Shown here in pieces: positions 39,208 to 47,332 of a stretch of 64,000 nucleotides of DNA. Numbering within the stretch: position 1 is the first letter of the stretch; every line of letters starts with the position of its first letter. The stretch covers positions 241,113-305,112 of the forward strand of contig NZ_FWFV01000005.1 in NCBI RefSeq assembly GCF_900172315.1. The letters are read 5' to 3'. This DNA is from Palleronia marisminoris (GTDB lineage Bacteria; Pseudomonadota; Alphaproteobacteria; Rhodobacterales; Rhodobacteraceae). A program made the translations under genes and the position numbers. Below the pieces are notes generated by a model. The model was not told the DNA's origin. It saw only the letters and a list, made by a program, of their open reading frames with translations, and made no database searches.

Positions 39208-40019
39208 GCGAGCTTGGCGTGAACCTCGTCGAGGTCGATCTCGGCCGTGGGCATCTTGTTGGCCGGATTCTCGAAATCGTAGCGGAAGAGCCGGAAGTCG
39301 CGGTGATAGATCTCCCACATCAGGTGCATGGAGAGATCGTCGAAATAGGCCTCGACCGGGTGGGCGCGCCTAGGACCGTGGCTTTCGGATTCGTTGAAGC
39401 GGGGCATCGATTCCAGATCGACCGAGTGGGGCGTGTCGACAGCGTCGAGCACGCTCTGCATCCCGTCGTTGAACCGCTCGGTCCAGAAGATGCGGTCATA
39501 GCGTCCGCCATTGGCAATGAAGGTCGAGACATGGCCGCTGGTGGCAGACCAGTGGATGTCGGGGTCCATCGGCTTGCGCCACCGGATCGTGTCGCGGACG
39601 AACAGCAGAAACCTGCGGAACGAGGCGACCTGGTCGAACTCTTCCTTGCCGTCGGGTCCGCCGACCTCGATCCCGTATTTCTGGACCAGGAGGGGCACGA
39701 GATTGCCGCGGTAGCGCTTGCCGTTGCGCTGGATGCCGCAGATCTTGTCGAAGAACGACGACAGGACGCGCGTGTAGGGATTGCGCACGCAGGTGAAGGC
39801 GTAGACGTCCCGCGATGTCACCGCGCGGGTGATAGGGGCTTGGCTATCCTCCTGCGCCCATTTGTGCAGGCCTTCGGAGGCGTCATGGATGTCGCCGTCG
39901 AAGAACGTGCCATGGTCCGAGAAATACATGATCTGACCGATGGTCGAGCAGGCGCATTTCGGGACGACGCGGTACAGGGCGCTTTCGCTCGGCGTCATCC
40001 AGGTTCCGGGAAACCCCAT
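39204..40019 (-). CDS. sulfotransferase family 2 (carbohydrate sulfotransferase-like)
   Basis: Predicted PAPS-dependent sulfation of a saccharide. Of 271 residues: the 5'-phosphosulfate loop PKCACSTI (20-27) and the 3'-phosphate motif CVRNPYTRVLSSFFDK (77-92), both complete. The DRIFWTERFN and DFRLFRYDF regions fit family 2. I prefer ATG 40019, which has GGAG 8 bases upstream; an ATG at 40085 would add 22 residues. Divergent from a GT14-like glycosyltransferase 121 bp away, suggesting that both modify the same glycan. Confidence 0.87.
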   Translation of the reverse strand: MGFPGTWMTPSESALYRVVPKCACSTIGQIMYFSDHGTFFDGDIHDASEGLHKWAQEDSQAPITRAVTSRDVYAFTCVRNPYTRVLSSFFDKICGIQRNGKRYRGNLVPLLVQKYGIEVGGPDGKEEFDQVASFRRFLLFVRDTIRWRKPMDPDIHWSATSGHVSTFIANGGRYDRIFWTERFNDGMQSVLDAVDTPHSVDLESMPRFNESESHGPRRAHPVEAYFDDLSMHLMWEIYHRDFRLFRYDFENPANKMPTAEIDLDEVHAKLA

Positions 40020-40140
40020 TCGTTCAACTCCAGACAGGCCCCCGCCATCTACCGGAAACTTGCAAAGAAACACCTGTTTTCGCAATCGCTCTTTGCGGTA
40101 TCAGGGCCGGACTGTTGCCCCATGCGAGCTGTGCATCCGA

Positions 40141-41718
40141 ATGGCGAAGATCGCGTATCTCCTTCTGTGCCACAAGGATCCCGACGCGGTGATCGCCCAG
40201 GCGAGGCGTCTGACCTCGCAAGGTGACTTCATTTCGATCCATTTCGATCGCCGTGCGCATGCGGCCGATTTCGCTCGAATTCGATCCGAATTGCAGGACA
40301 ACCCCAACGTCGCCTTCGCCCGGGAACGGCTCAGATGCGGCTGGGGCGCATGGAGCCTCGTGGCCGCGACCCTTGCGGCGCTGGAGGCAGCGGTCGAGGA
40401 TTTCCCGCGAGCGACGCATTTCTACCTGCTCTCGGGCGACTGCATGCCGATCAAGTCGGCCGCGTACTGCCACGCATTCCTCGACAGCGCGCCCGTGGAC
40501 TACATCGAAGGGCACGACTTCTTCGAAAGCGACTGGATCAAGACCGGCTTCAAGGAGGAACGGCTGATCTACCGCCACCCGTTCAACGAGCGCACGCAGA
40601 AACGGTTGTTCTATCTCACCTACGAGGCGCAGAAACGGCTGGGCGTGACGCGAACGGTGCCGGCCGATCTCAGGGTGATGATCGGGTCGCAATGGTGGTG
40701 CCTGCGGCGTTCGACCGTCGAGGCGCTGCTGGCCTTCTGCCGCGCGCGCCGTGACGTGATGCGGTTCTTTCGGACGACATGGATCCCCGACGAAACCTTC
40801 TTCCAGACGCTCGTCCGCCACCTCGTGCCCAAGGCGGAGATCCGGAACCGCACGCCGACCTTCCTGGTCTTTTCCGACTACGGGATGCCGGTGACCTTCT
40901 ATAACGACCATTTCGACCTGTTGCTGGGCCAGGAGTATCTGTTCGCGCGCAAGATCAGCTCTGACGCGATGGAACTGAAAAAGCGCCTGGGCGAAGTCTA
41001 TGCCGAGGACAGGACCGAGTTCGCCATGACGGGCGAGGGGCGGCGCGTCCATGCCTACCTGACCGAGCGGGGGCGGGTCGGACGCCGGTTCGCGCCGCGC
41101 TTCTGGGAGCGTGACGCAAGCCTTGGAGCCGGGCGCGAGCTGATGATCCTGATCTGCAAGAAGTGGCACGTGGCCAAGCGGCTTGCCGCGCGCATCCAGG
41201 CAGAGGCCGGCATTCCGGCCGTGGGGTACCTCTTCAACGAGGTAGAAGAGGGGTTCCCCGATCTCGGCGGAATCGAAACCACGCTGACCAAGCGCCACAG
41301 GCACCGCCGCGCGCTTCTTCGTCTGCTGATGGATCACTTCGACACCGACCGGCTGGTGATCTGCGTCGATCCATCGGACCTCGCCCTGATCGAGGATTTC
41401 GCAGCCGACCGGTGCGAGACGCGGATCCTCGAACTCGAGTGCGGTTTCTCGGATGCCTACCTCCGCGGCCACGCGGCCCGCATGGGTCTTGCGGCGCCCG
41501 ATGCGTCCGACGAGACCTTCGCGCGCCTTGCGCCGACGCTGCGCGCGGATATCGCGTTCGAGCATCAGGCGATCCGGGAAGCCGGTCTCGCCGCTGTCGG
41601 ACAGCTTCGCGAAGGCATGCCGCCAGAGGCCTGGTCCGATGCCGTCGCGAAATTTCTGGCGATCGATGCCGAGACCGCGGGACGTGTCCTGGAAATCCCC
41701 TATCTCTTCTCCGACTGA
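40141..41718 (+). CDS. GT14-type beta-1,6-N-acetylglucosaminyltransferase-like protein
   Basis: 525 residues. The first 290 are the core-2/I-branching (GT14) fold: MAKIAYLLLCHKDPDAV, FYLLSGDCMPI (the DxD-like region), GSQWWCLRRSTVEALL and FRTTWIPDETFFQTLV. The remaining 230 residues are a separate soluble domain that I do not recognise. It includes AGRELMILICKKWHVAKRL, NTP-kinase-like in look but without a P-loop. Starts divergently from the sulfotransferase, 14 bases before the HIT gene. Likely builds an exopolysaccharide or surface glycan. Confidence 0.85.
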   Translation: MAKIAYLLLCHKDPDAVIAQARRLTSQGDFISIHFDRRAHAADFARIRSELQDNPNVAFARERLRCGWGAWSLVAATLAALEAAVEDFPRATHFYLLSGDCMPIKSAAYCHAFLDSAPVDYIEGHDFFESDWIKTGFKEERLIYRHPFNERTQKRLFYLTYEAQKRLGVTRTVPADLRVMIGSQWWCLRRSTVEALLAFCRARRDVMRFFRTTWIPDETFFQTLVRHLVPKAEIRNRTPTFLVFSDYGMPVTFYNDHFDLLLGQEYLFARKISSDAMELKKRLGEVYAEDRTEFAMTGEGRRVHAYLTERGRVGRRFAPRFWERDASLGAGRELMILICKKWHVAKRLAARIQAEAGIPAVGYLFNEVEEGFPDLGGIETTLTKRHRHRRALLRLLMDHFDTDRLVICVDPSDLALIEDFAADRCETRILELECGFSDAYLRGHAARMGLAAPDASDETFARLAPTLRADIAFEHQAIREAGLAAVGQLREGMPPEAWSDAVAKFLAIDAETAGRVLEIPYLFSD

Positions 41719-41732
41719 AGCCGGGAGGCCCC

Positions 41733-42113
41733 ATGCCCTACAAGTACGACGACCAGAACATCTTCGCCAAGATCCTGCGAGGAGAGATCCCGAACGACAC
41801 CGTGGTCGAGACCGAGCACACGCTCGCCTTCAACGACATCGGACCAAAGGCGCCGGTTCACGTGCTGGTCGTCCCGAAGGGCTCCTACGTCAATCACGAC
41901 CATTTCCACTCCAGGGCCACAGACGCCGAGATCCTGGATTTCGTCCGGGTCACGGCCCGCATCATAGCAGACAAGGGTCTTGCGCCGGGCGCAGGCGGGA
42001 GCGGGTACCGGGTGATCGGCAACGCCGGCCCTCACGGCCTGCAGGAGGTGCCGCATTACCACCTGCACATCCTGGGCGGCCGTCCCCTTGGCGCGATGGT
42101 GCCGGACGCCTAG
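41733..42113 (+). CDS. HIT family nucleotide hydrolase
   Basis: 126 residues. Histidine triad HYHLHIL (His108, His110, His112) and KILRGEIPNDTVVE, the signature of the HINT branch of the family, hydrolysing purine nucleoside phosphoramidates. CCGGGAGG precedes ATG 41733. Stop overlaps that of the SpoIIAA-like gene. Confidence 0.94.
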   Translation: MPYKYDDQNIFAKILRGEIPNDTVVETEHTLAFNDIGPKAPVHVLVVPKGSYVNHDHFHSRATDAEILDFVRVTARIIADKGLAPGAGGSGYRVIGNAGPHGLQEVPHYHLHILGGRPLGAMVPDA

Positions 42114-42508
42114 GCGACGGGGCCGGTGTCGCGGGGCGTGGCGCCGAGATAGGCCCACGCCTCGGCCTCGTCGTCGAAGGTCATCGCCTCGACCGGGATC
42201 AGGCTGCCCATGGTCTTGATCTTGCTCTTGGCGTGCTCGGGGGCGTTGACCACCACGTATCTGTCGACCTTGGTCAGCGACTTCACCCGCGTCTTGAGGA
42301 CGTCCCAACTGAGCGTCGCGCCGCTCTGCGCGCCCTTGTACGGGTCGAAGATCAGAAGCATCGACACCTTGTCGTGCGTCTTGAACTGCGCGTCCATGTA
42401 GCGGGACATCTCTTCCATGTCGACGCGTGTGACCTCGCCCACGATGCGGAAGGCGAAGAGGTCCTCGCCGTCATGCGGAACCTCGCGGATACTGGAATTG
42501 GCAAACAT
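42110..42508 (-). CDS. SpoIIAA-like (STAS-type) protein
   Basis: 132 residues. DLFAFRIVGEVTRVDMEEMSRYM and AWAYLGA match the SpoIIAA-like/DUF3478 family, an anti-anti-sigma-like fold of small soluble or membrane-associated proteins. No nearby sigma factor or kinase. Function unknown. Convergent with the HIT gene with overlapping stops. Confidence 0.85.
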   Translation of the reverse strand: MFANSSIREVPHDGEDLFAFRIVGEVTRVDMEEMSRYMDAQFKTHDKVSMLLIFDPYKGAQSGATLSWDVLKTRVKSLTKVDRYVVVNAPEHAKSKIKTMGSLIPVEAMTFDDEAEAWAYLGATPRDTGPVA

Positions 42509-42563
42509 GGAAACGCTCCTCGGTCCGGGATCGAGGAAATGCGCTCGGCCGGGCCCGGGTTCC

Positions 42564-42577
42564 GGGGGGGGGGGGGG
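42564..42577 (+). repeat. run of 14 G residues
   Basis: Uninterrupted G14 (C14 on the coding strand of the ABC gene). It begins directly after that gene's TGA stop (42578-42580 read on the minus strand) and lies in the 69-base gap before the SpoIIAA-like gene. Such tracts vary in length by slippage and could also be a base-calling error. Confidence 0.85.
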
Positions 42578-43522
42578 TCAGGCCGCCTGCGTCGGCGTGC
42601 GGGTAAGGTTGAGGAACACGTCCTCCAGCTTGGGTTCCTCGATCGAGACATCGGCGATCACGATGCCGGCCTCGCGCAGCGCGGCAAGGATGTCGCCGGG
42701 CCGGGTCCGCGTCTTGGCATAGGTGAACGCGATCCTGCCGTTCCTGCGCCGCTCCATCTCGACCCCCTCGGGCAGCGCGACGGTTTCGGGCACCGTGCCC
42801 TCTGGCTCGATCACCAGCGTCTTGGCGTCGACCCGGCTGATCAGCCGCTGGGTCGTGTCCCGGACCAGAACCTCGCCGTGGTGGATGATGGCGATCTCGT
42901 CGCACATCTCTTCGGCCTCTTCGAGGTAGTGGGTGGTCAGGATGATCGTCTTGCCCGCCTCGTTCAGCCGCCGGACGTTCTGCCACAGCATCTGGCGCAG
43001 CTCGATGTCCACGCCGGCCGTGGGCTCGTCCAGTACGAGGATCTGCGGGTCGTGCACCAGCGCCTTGCCCAGCAGAAGACGCCGCCGCATCCCGCCCGAC
43101 AGCGCGCGGGCATAGGCGTCGCCCTTGTCGGCGAGGCCGATCATCTCCAGGATCTCGTCGGTCCGCCGTTCCGACCGCGGCACGCCGTAAAGCCCGGCCT
43201 GCACGTCGAGGCTGCCGCGCGGGGTGAAGAACGGGTCGAGGTTCAGCTCCTGCGGCATCACGCCGATGGCCGCGCGGCTCTGGCGGGGGTTCACGTCCTG
43301 ATCGAAGCCCCAGATGCTGACGGAGCCCGAGGTCTTGGTCACCAGCCCCGCTAGGATGTTGATGAGCGTGGACTTCCCCGCCCCGTTCGGGCCGAGAAGG
43401 CCGAAGATCGACCCGCGCGGAATCGTCAGGTCGACCGACTTCAGCGCGTCCTTCGCGGGCTGTCCCTTGATGGGGGCGTAGGTCTTCGTCAGGCCCTCGA
43501 TCTCGATGGCATTGTGTCCCAC
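42578..43522 (-). CDS. ABC transporter ATP-binding protein (drug/sugar-efflux type)
   Basis: 314 residues. Walker A LLGPNGAGKSTL (42-53), signature ALSGGMRRRLLLGKAL, Walker B ILVLDEPTAGVD and the H-loop THYLEEAE. A C-terminal regulatory extension of about 80 residues is typical of DrrA/NodI-type exporters. I use GTG 43522 with GGAG six bases upstream. The permease usually follows, but here the next gene is SpoIIAA-like, so the ATPase has no partner in view. Confidence 0.9.
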   Translation of the reverse strand: MGHNAIEIEGLTKTYAPIKGQPAKDALKSVDLTIPRGSIFGLLGPNGAGKSTLINILAGLVTKTSGSVSIWGFDQDVNPRQSRAAIGVMPQELNLDPFFTPRGSLDVQAGLYGVPRSERRTDEILEMIGLADKGDAYARALSGGMRRRLLLGKALVHDPQILVLDEPTAGVDIELRQMLWQNVRRLNEAGKTIILTTHYLEEAEEMCDEIAIIHHGEVLVRDTTQRLISRVDAKTLVIEPEGTVPETVALPEGVEMERRRNGRIAFTYAKTRTRPGDILAALREAGIVIADVSIEEPKLEDVFLNLTRTPTQAA

Positions 43523-43617
43523 GTGCTCTCCTGCCCTTGTCCCGCGATGCACCGCGGTTATCATGCCGCCCGACCTAGACCCGGGACATCCCCGGGCAAG
43601 TTGTGAAGGATCCCCGC

Positions 43618-43833
43618 ATGTCCGAGAAACCGGTCGACAACCAAGGCCCGTTGCCCCCCACCGGCGTATACGACGCGCCCGAGACCGTCCATGTCACGAC
43701 GCTGCGCGTCTCTTGCGATGGCGACATGACCCACCCGCGGGTCTGGCTGCAGATCCCGGAAGAGCGTGGGTGGGTCGAATGCGGCTATTGCGACAAGCGC
43801 TTCGTGCTTGCCGAGGGTGCGGACGGGCACTGA
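43618..43833 (+). CDS. small zinc-finger domain protein (zf-CHCC type)
   Basis: 71 residues. The conserved pair VSCDGD...HPRVWL and [12 protein letters not shown] give Cys/His ligands of the CHCC zinc-finger family found next to Complex I assembly genes in many bacteria (mitochondrial NDUFS6-like). ATG 43618 has AAGGA seven bases upstream; a GTG at 43603 is possible. No other Complex I gene in the window. Confidence 0.88.
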   Translation: MSEKPVDNQGPLPPTGVYDAPETVHVTTLRVSCDGDMTHPRVWLQIPEERGWVECGYCDKRFVLAEGADGH

Positions 43834-43849
43834 GCCCGCCCGCCTCGCA

Positions 43850-45049
43850 TCAGAGCGCGTTCAGCAGCGCCGTCGTCGGCCAGGCATCCACCGGCATGCC
43901 AAGCCGCGCCTGCTCGGCCCGGACGGCCGCGCGGGTGCCGGCGCCCAGGATGCCGTCCACGTCGCCCACGTCGTGCCCGCGCGCCTGGAGCTTCTGCTGC
44001 AGGTCTTTCATCTGGGCGTCGGACAGCGGCGGCGACGGGTTGCCCACGTCGAAGATCGGAGCCCCCTCGAGACGCGTTCCGAAATAGGCGGCGGTCAGCA
44101 CGTAGGTGAAGGACTGGTTCCACTCGAACAGGACCGAGAAGTTCGGATAGGCGAGGAAGGCCGGGCCATCCTTGCCCTGCGGCAGGATCAGCGAGGCCGG
44201 CAGGTCCGGCCGGTCGATCGACCCATCCCGCGCCGTGACACCCATCCGCGCCCATTCCTCGGCGGGCTTCGTGGTCTCAAGTCCGGCTTCCTCCCACGGG
44301 AAGCTCGCCGGCACCGACACCTCTTCCAGCCACGGCTCGTTCGGGCGCCAACCCAGGTCCGACAGCATCTTCGCCCCGGACATGAGCGCGTCGGGCGTCG
44401 AGGTCTTGAGCGTCACTTGCCCGTCGCCGTCTCCGTCCACGCCGTTGAGCAGGATGTCCACGGGCAGCATCTGGACCTGCCCGATCTCTCCGGCCCAGGC
44501 ACCCGTGGTGCTGCGCGGATCGAGGTCGCCACGCTCGTAGAGCTCGAGCGCCGCCATCACCTGCGGCTGGAACAGCTCGGGTCGGCGGCAGTCATGGCTG
44601 AGGGTCACGAGGGAATCGACGGTGTTGAAGTCGCCCTGCACCGCGCCGTAATCCGTCTCGAAGGCCCAGAAGGCCATGAGGACGCCTCGTGGCACGCCGT
44701 AGGTCTGCTCGATCCGGTTGAATACGTCCGCGTAGCGATCCGCGTTTTGCTGGCCACGGTCCATGCGGCTTTGCGAAATCAGGCGCTGCGCGAACTCGAC
44801 GAAGGGCAGGTTGAAGACGCCCTGGCGCCGGTCGGCATCGATCGTGTCCTGATCCTGGCGCACGCCGGAAAAGAACTGTGCCGCGGCGGCCGGGTCGGCG
44901 CCGCGCTGGACGGCGGCTTGCTCCATCGCGTCGGTGAAGGCGGCGAAATCACCGCCGCAGGGCACGATGATCTCACCCTCGCGTTCGGTCGCCGCCGCAA
45001 CGGGTGCGGCGGCCAGACAGAGGAGCAGGGCGGAAAGGACTGGTTTCAT
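43850..45049 (-). CDS. lytic murein transglycosylase (MltB-like) with peptidoglycan-binding domain
   Basis: 399 residues, exported: signal peptide MKPVLSALLLCLAAAPVAAA. The catalytic Glu131 lies in AFWAFETDYG, followed by GEIGQVQMLPVDIL and DGDGQV motifs of the SLT_2 family. A C-terminal PG_binding_1 domain (about 335-399, MKDLQQKLQARGHDVGDVDGILGAGTRAAV) anchors it to the wall. Cleaves glycan strands giving 1,6-anhydro-muropeptides (family function). Confidence 0.93.
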   Translation of the reverse strand: MKPVLSALLLCLAAAPVAAATEREGEIIVPCGGDFAAFTDAMEQAAVQRGADPAAAAQFFSGVRQDQDTIDADRRQGVFNLPFVEFAQRLISQSRMDRGQQNADRYADVFNRIEQTYGVPRGVLMAFWAFETDYGAVQGDFNTVDSLVTLSHDCRRPELFQPQVMAALELYERGDLDPRSTTGAWAGEIGQVQMLPVDILLNGVDGDGDGQVTLKTSTPDALMSGAKMLSDLGWRPNEPWLEEVSVPASFPWEEAGLETTKPAEEWARMGVTARDGSIDRPDLPASLILPQGKDGPAFLAYPNFSVLFEWNQSFTYVLTAAYFGTRLEGAPIFDVGNPSPPLSDAQMKDLQQKLQARGHDVGDVDGILGAGTRAAVRAEQARLGMPVDAWPTTALLNAL

Positions 45050-45170
45050 GAAGTCTCCTGGGTCGGCGCACATCTCGACCTCAGGGATATAGAGCCCGGC
45101 GCCGGGGGCAAGCGATCCTCGCGAGATCGTGCCCTCGGGGCGGCTCTGTTCCGCGACCTGCGGCGGCTTC

Positions 45171-45198
45171 CCCGGCGCATTTCATGGCAGGATGAAGG
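45171..45198 (+). repeat. dispersed intergenic repeat, degenerate copy C
   Basis: GGCGCATTTCATGGCAGGAT followed by GAAG shares the 3' half (GCAGGATGAA) with copies A and B and is weaker in the 5' half. Confidence 0.4.
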
Positions 45199-45325
45199 CG
45201 CTAATCGCGCGTTAAGGTAAATGCGCGAGCTTGTTCGTGCGGGACAGGCTGGAGAGCCGATGGCCGTGCAGGGTGAAGCGCCGGCTGGACCGCGCAGTGC
45301 GCCGCCCGGCCGGGGCGGACCCGGA

Positions 45326-45357
45326 ATTCATCCTGCCTGAAATACTCCCGCCGGAGG
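45326..45357 (-). repeat. dispersed intergenic repeat, copy B
   Basis: On the minus strand the core reads GGAGTATTTCAGGCAGGATG plus AAT, matching copy A (13726-13748) at 19 of 23 positions. The flanking CCTCCGGCG also fits the G/C-rich arm preceding the core. Confidence 0.65.
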
Positions 45358-45386
45358 CGATCCGTCCCGTCGAGGCAGGCGAGCGG

Positions 45387-46361
45387 TCAGCCGCGCCCGT
45401 GCGGCGCGTTCCAATCGAGGACGGGGTTTATGGGAATGATCCTATGCGGGTTCACCATCTCGTGACTGTAGTGGTAGTGGCGGACGAAATGGTCGAACTG
45501 AACCTCCTCGGCGATGCCCGGCCATTGGTAGAGTTCGCGCGTGTAGCCCCAGAGGTTCGGATACTCGCGCAGGAAGTTGCGGTTGCACTTGAAGTGCGTG
45601 TGGTAGACGAGGTCGAACCGGACCAGCGTCGAGAAGAGCCGCCAGTCCGCTTCGGTGATCCGATCCCCGACCAGATAGCGGTTCTCTGCGAGGATCCCCT
45701 CGAGCCAGTCGAGCGAGTCGAACAACTCGTGGGCGGCGCGGTCATAGGCCTTCTGACTCGTCGCGAAGCCGGCCTTGTAGACCCCGTTGTTCACGGTGTC
45801 GTAGACCCGCGCGTTGATCTCGTCGATCCGCTCGCGGAGCTCTTCGGGACAGTAGTCGTCGCGATTCCCGGTCAGGTCGTCGAAGGCCGAGTTGAACATG
45901 CGGATGATGTCGGCGGACTCGTTCGAGACGACAGCCTCTTGCTTGAGGTCCCACAGCACCGGCACGGTGACGCGGCCGGTCATCTTTGGCTCGGCGCGCA
46001 GGTATACGTCGCGCAGGTAGGGCAGGCCGTAGAGGCGGTCGCCGGTCGCGCCGTCGAAGTCGGTGCGGAATTCCCACCCTTCGGCCAGCATTTCGGGATG
46101 TACGACCGAGACATCGATGAAGGGCTCCAGCCCCTTCAACTTTCGGAAGAACAGCGCCCGGTTGGCCCAAGGGCAGGCGTAGGAGACATAGAGGTGGTAG
46201 CGGTCGGGCTCGGCCGGGAAGCCTCCCTCGCCGCTCGGGCCGGCGCTGCCGTCGGGTGTGAGCCAGTTGCGGAACTCCTGCGCGGAGCGCTGGAACTCGC
46301 CGCCGGTCGCGTCGGTGTCGTACCAGACGTCGCGCCAGACGCCGTCGATCAGCTTGCCCAT
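45387..46361 (-). CDS. glutathionyl-hydroquinone reductase (Xi-class GST)
   Basis: 324 residues. Reduces glutathionyl-hydroquinones by a Cys mechanism. RYHLYVSYACPWANRALFF holds catalytic Cys63; VPVLWDLKQEAVVSNESADI is the glutathione-binding strand; the helical C-terminus includes RITEADWRLFSTLVRFDLVYHTHFK, characteristic of the YqjG/ECM4 family. ATG 46361 with GGAC upstream. The long upstream frame adds a non-homologous leader. Confidence 0.94.
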   Translation of the reverse strand: MGKLIDGVWRDVWYDTDATGGEFQRSAQEFRNWLTPDGSAGPSGEGGFPAEPDRYHLYVSYACPWANRALFFRKLKGLEPFIDVSVVHPEMLAEGWEFRTDFDGATGDRLYGLPYLRDVYLRAEPKMTGRVTVPVLWDLKQEAVVSNESADIIRMFNSAFDDLTGNRDDYCPEELRERIDEINARVYDTVNNGVYKAGFATSQKAYDRAAHELFDSLDWLEGILAENRYLVGDRITEADWRLFSTLVRFDLVYHTHFKCNRNFLREYPNLWGYTRELYQWPGIAEEVQFDHFVRHYHYSHEMVNPHRIIPINPVLDWNAPHGRG

Positions 46362-46522
46362 GTCGGTCCTTTCGATCTTCTCGGAGAACCACATAGGAGC
46401 ATCTTTGCGAGCGGCCATCCACGCCACGATGCCGCGTGATTTTGTCGTGAACTTGTCGTATGATCCTTGTTGAAGGCATGTCGCCTGCGTCCACGTTGTG
46501 GCGCGGCTTAGGGAGAGAGAAA

Positions 46523-46870
46523 ATGTCTTGGGAGATCCACGCCGACGATCCGAGGGCCGCCGGCACACCGAACCCCCGCTACCGCCTGGTCTGGGGCACG
46601 CGATCGGCCCCGGTCGAGCGGCTGTCGGAGAAGGGCCTGTCCATCAAGCTGGACGACAGCCGGGGCGTGCCGGGGCTCGCGGATCTCTACCAGGGCGAGC
46701 GGCATATAGCGTCGGTGCTTCTCTGTTCCGACGCGATCGAGGCGGGGGAGCACAGGTTCCACTTCAAACGTCTGACACGCCACGCCGACGGGCCGCCGCG
46801 CGACTACGCCCCTGACCCCGATCCCGTCGCGTTTCTCCCGTCGCCGGACCGTGCCCGCCAAGGACTTTGA
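46523..46870 (+). CDS. conserved small protein, unknown function
   Basis: 115 residues, soluble, mixed strands (YRLVWGTRSAPVERL, HIASVLLCSDAIEAGEHRFHFKRL), Pro/Asp-rich tail. I do not recognise it. GGGAGAGAGAAA immediately before ATG 46523 is a convincing ribosome site. Divergent from the GST gene, followed 58 bases later by a tRNA gene. Possibly a lineage-specific Rhodobacteraceae protein. Confidence 0.7.
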   Translation: MSWEIHADDPRAAGTPNPRYRLVWGTRSAPVERLSEKGLSIKLDDSRGVPGLADLYQGERHIASVLLCSDAIEAGEHRFHFKRLTRHADGPPRDYAPDPDPVAFLPSPDRARQGL

Positions 46871-46928
46871 GAAAAGTTGCCGTAGCCTCTTGCGAACCGA
46901 AGCGCAGGGGGATAGGTGACGGCTCCAC

Positions 46929-47005
46929 GCGCTGGTAGCTCAGTTGGATAGAGTATCTGACTACGAATCAGAGGGTCGGGGGTTCGAATCCTCCCCAGCG
47001 CGCCA
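46929..47005 (+). tRNA. tRNA-Arg (anticodon ACG)
   Basis: 77 bases including an encoded 3' CCA. Acceptor GCGCTGG pairs with CCAGCGC. The D arm holds AGCTCAGTTGGATAGAG. The anticodon stem-loop is TCTGA-CTACGAA-TCAGA with anticodon ACG, and the T arm has GGTTCGAATCC. Decodes CGU/CGC/CGA after A34 editing. Confidence 0.97.
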
Positions 47006-47332
47006 CTTCCTTCCGAATTGATGGTTCAATTTGCGATTATTTAGCTCCGCGTGTTTCGACACACGAGGTCAAACGATCTACGCAATCTTCGGGCGTCTGT
47101 CCGCCGGATGAAGCCTTGCCTTCTTCCGAAGACAAACTCTCCGCTGCAAGTGATGGAGCGGATTGGCGCATCGGGATCGGATCGATGGCGGCTCGACGCC
47201 TCGCCTTCGATGGGCGCCGCTCCGAGGGCCATGTTGCCTTCGTGAACGAAAGGGCCGCACCCGGCCCGACCCGGTAGCCTCTGGTCGCGCCCGCTGGCCT
47301 GCGGGCGCGATCTGTCGTTGGAGCTGCCTGGT
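47006..47332. other. 327-base gap with lower GC after the tRNA; hairpin at its right end
   Basis: The first 150 bases (TTTGCGATTATTTAGCTCCG and onwards) are distinctly AT-richer than the window. Short frames of about 63 residues exist on both strands (47041-47232, 47051-47245), but neither has a ribosome site or a protein-like composition. At 47285-47310 a perfect 10-bp stem TCGCGCCCGC / GCGGGCGCGA with a 6-base loop lies just beyond the end of the minus-strand sugar operon and may help terminate it. No T-run follows. Confidence 0.55.

Larger units (their letters stand above)
45050..45386. other. 337-base gap with two copies of the dispersed repeat
   Basis: Between the transglycosylase start and the end of the GST gene. 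It contains a degenerate repeat copy at 45171-45198 (GGCGCATTTCATGGCAGGATGA) and a better copy on the minus strand at 45326-45357. No reading frame here looks coding. The short AT-richer part near 45200-45225 (GCTAATCGCGCGTTAAGGTAAATGCGCG) could hold the promoter of the transglycosylase gene. Confidence 0.5.

Noticed and set aside
42564..42577. Phase-variable switch of the ABC ATPase by the G14 tract
   Set aside because: The tract lies after the stop codon, so a change in length cannot shift the reading frame. Only weaker effects remain possible.
47041..47245. Two opposed frames of about 63 residues after the tRNA
   Set aside because: No ribosome site, basic random-looking composition, each a mirror of the other.
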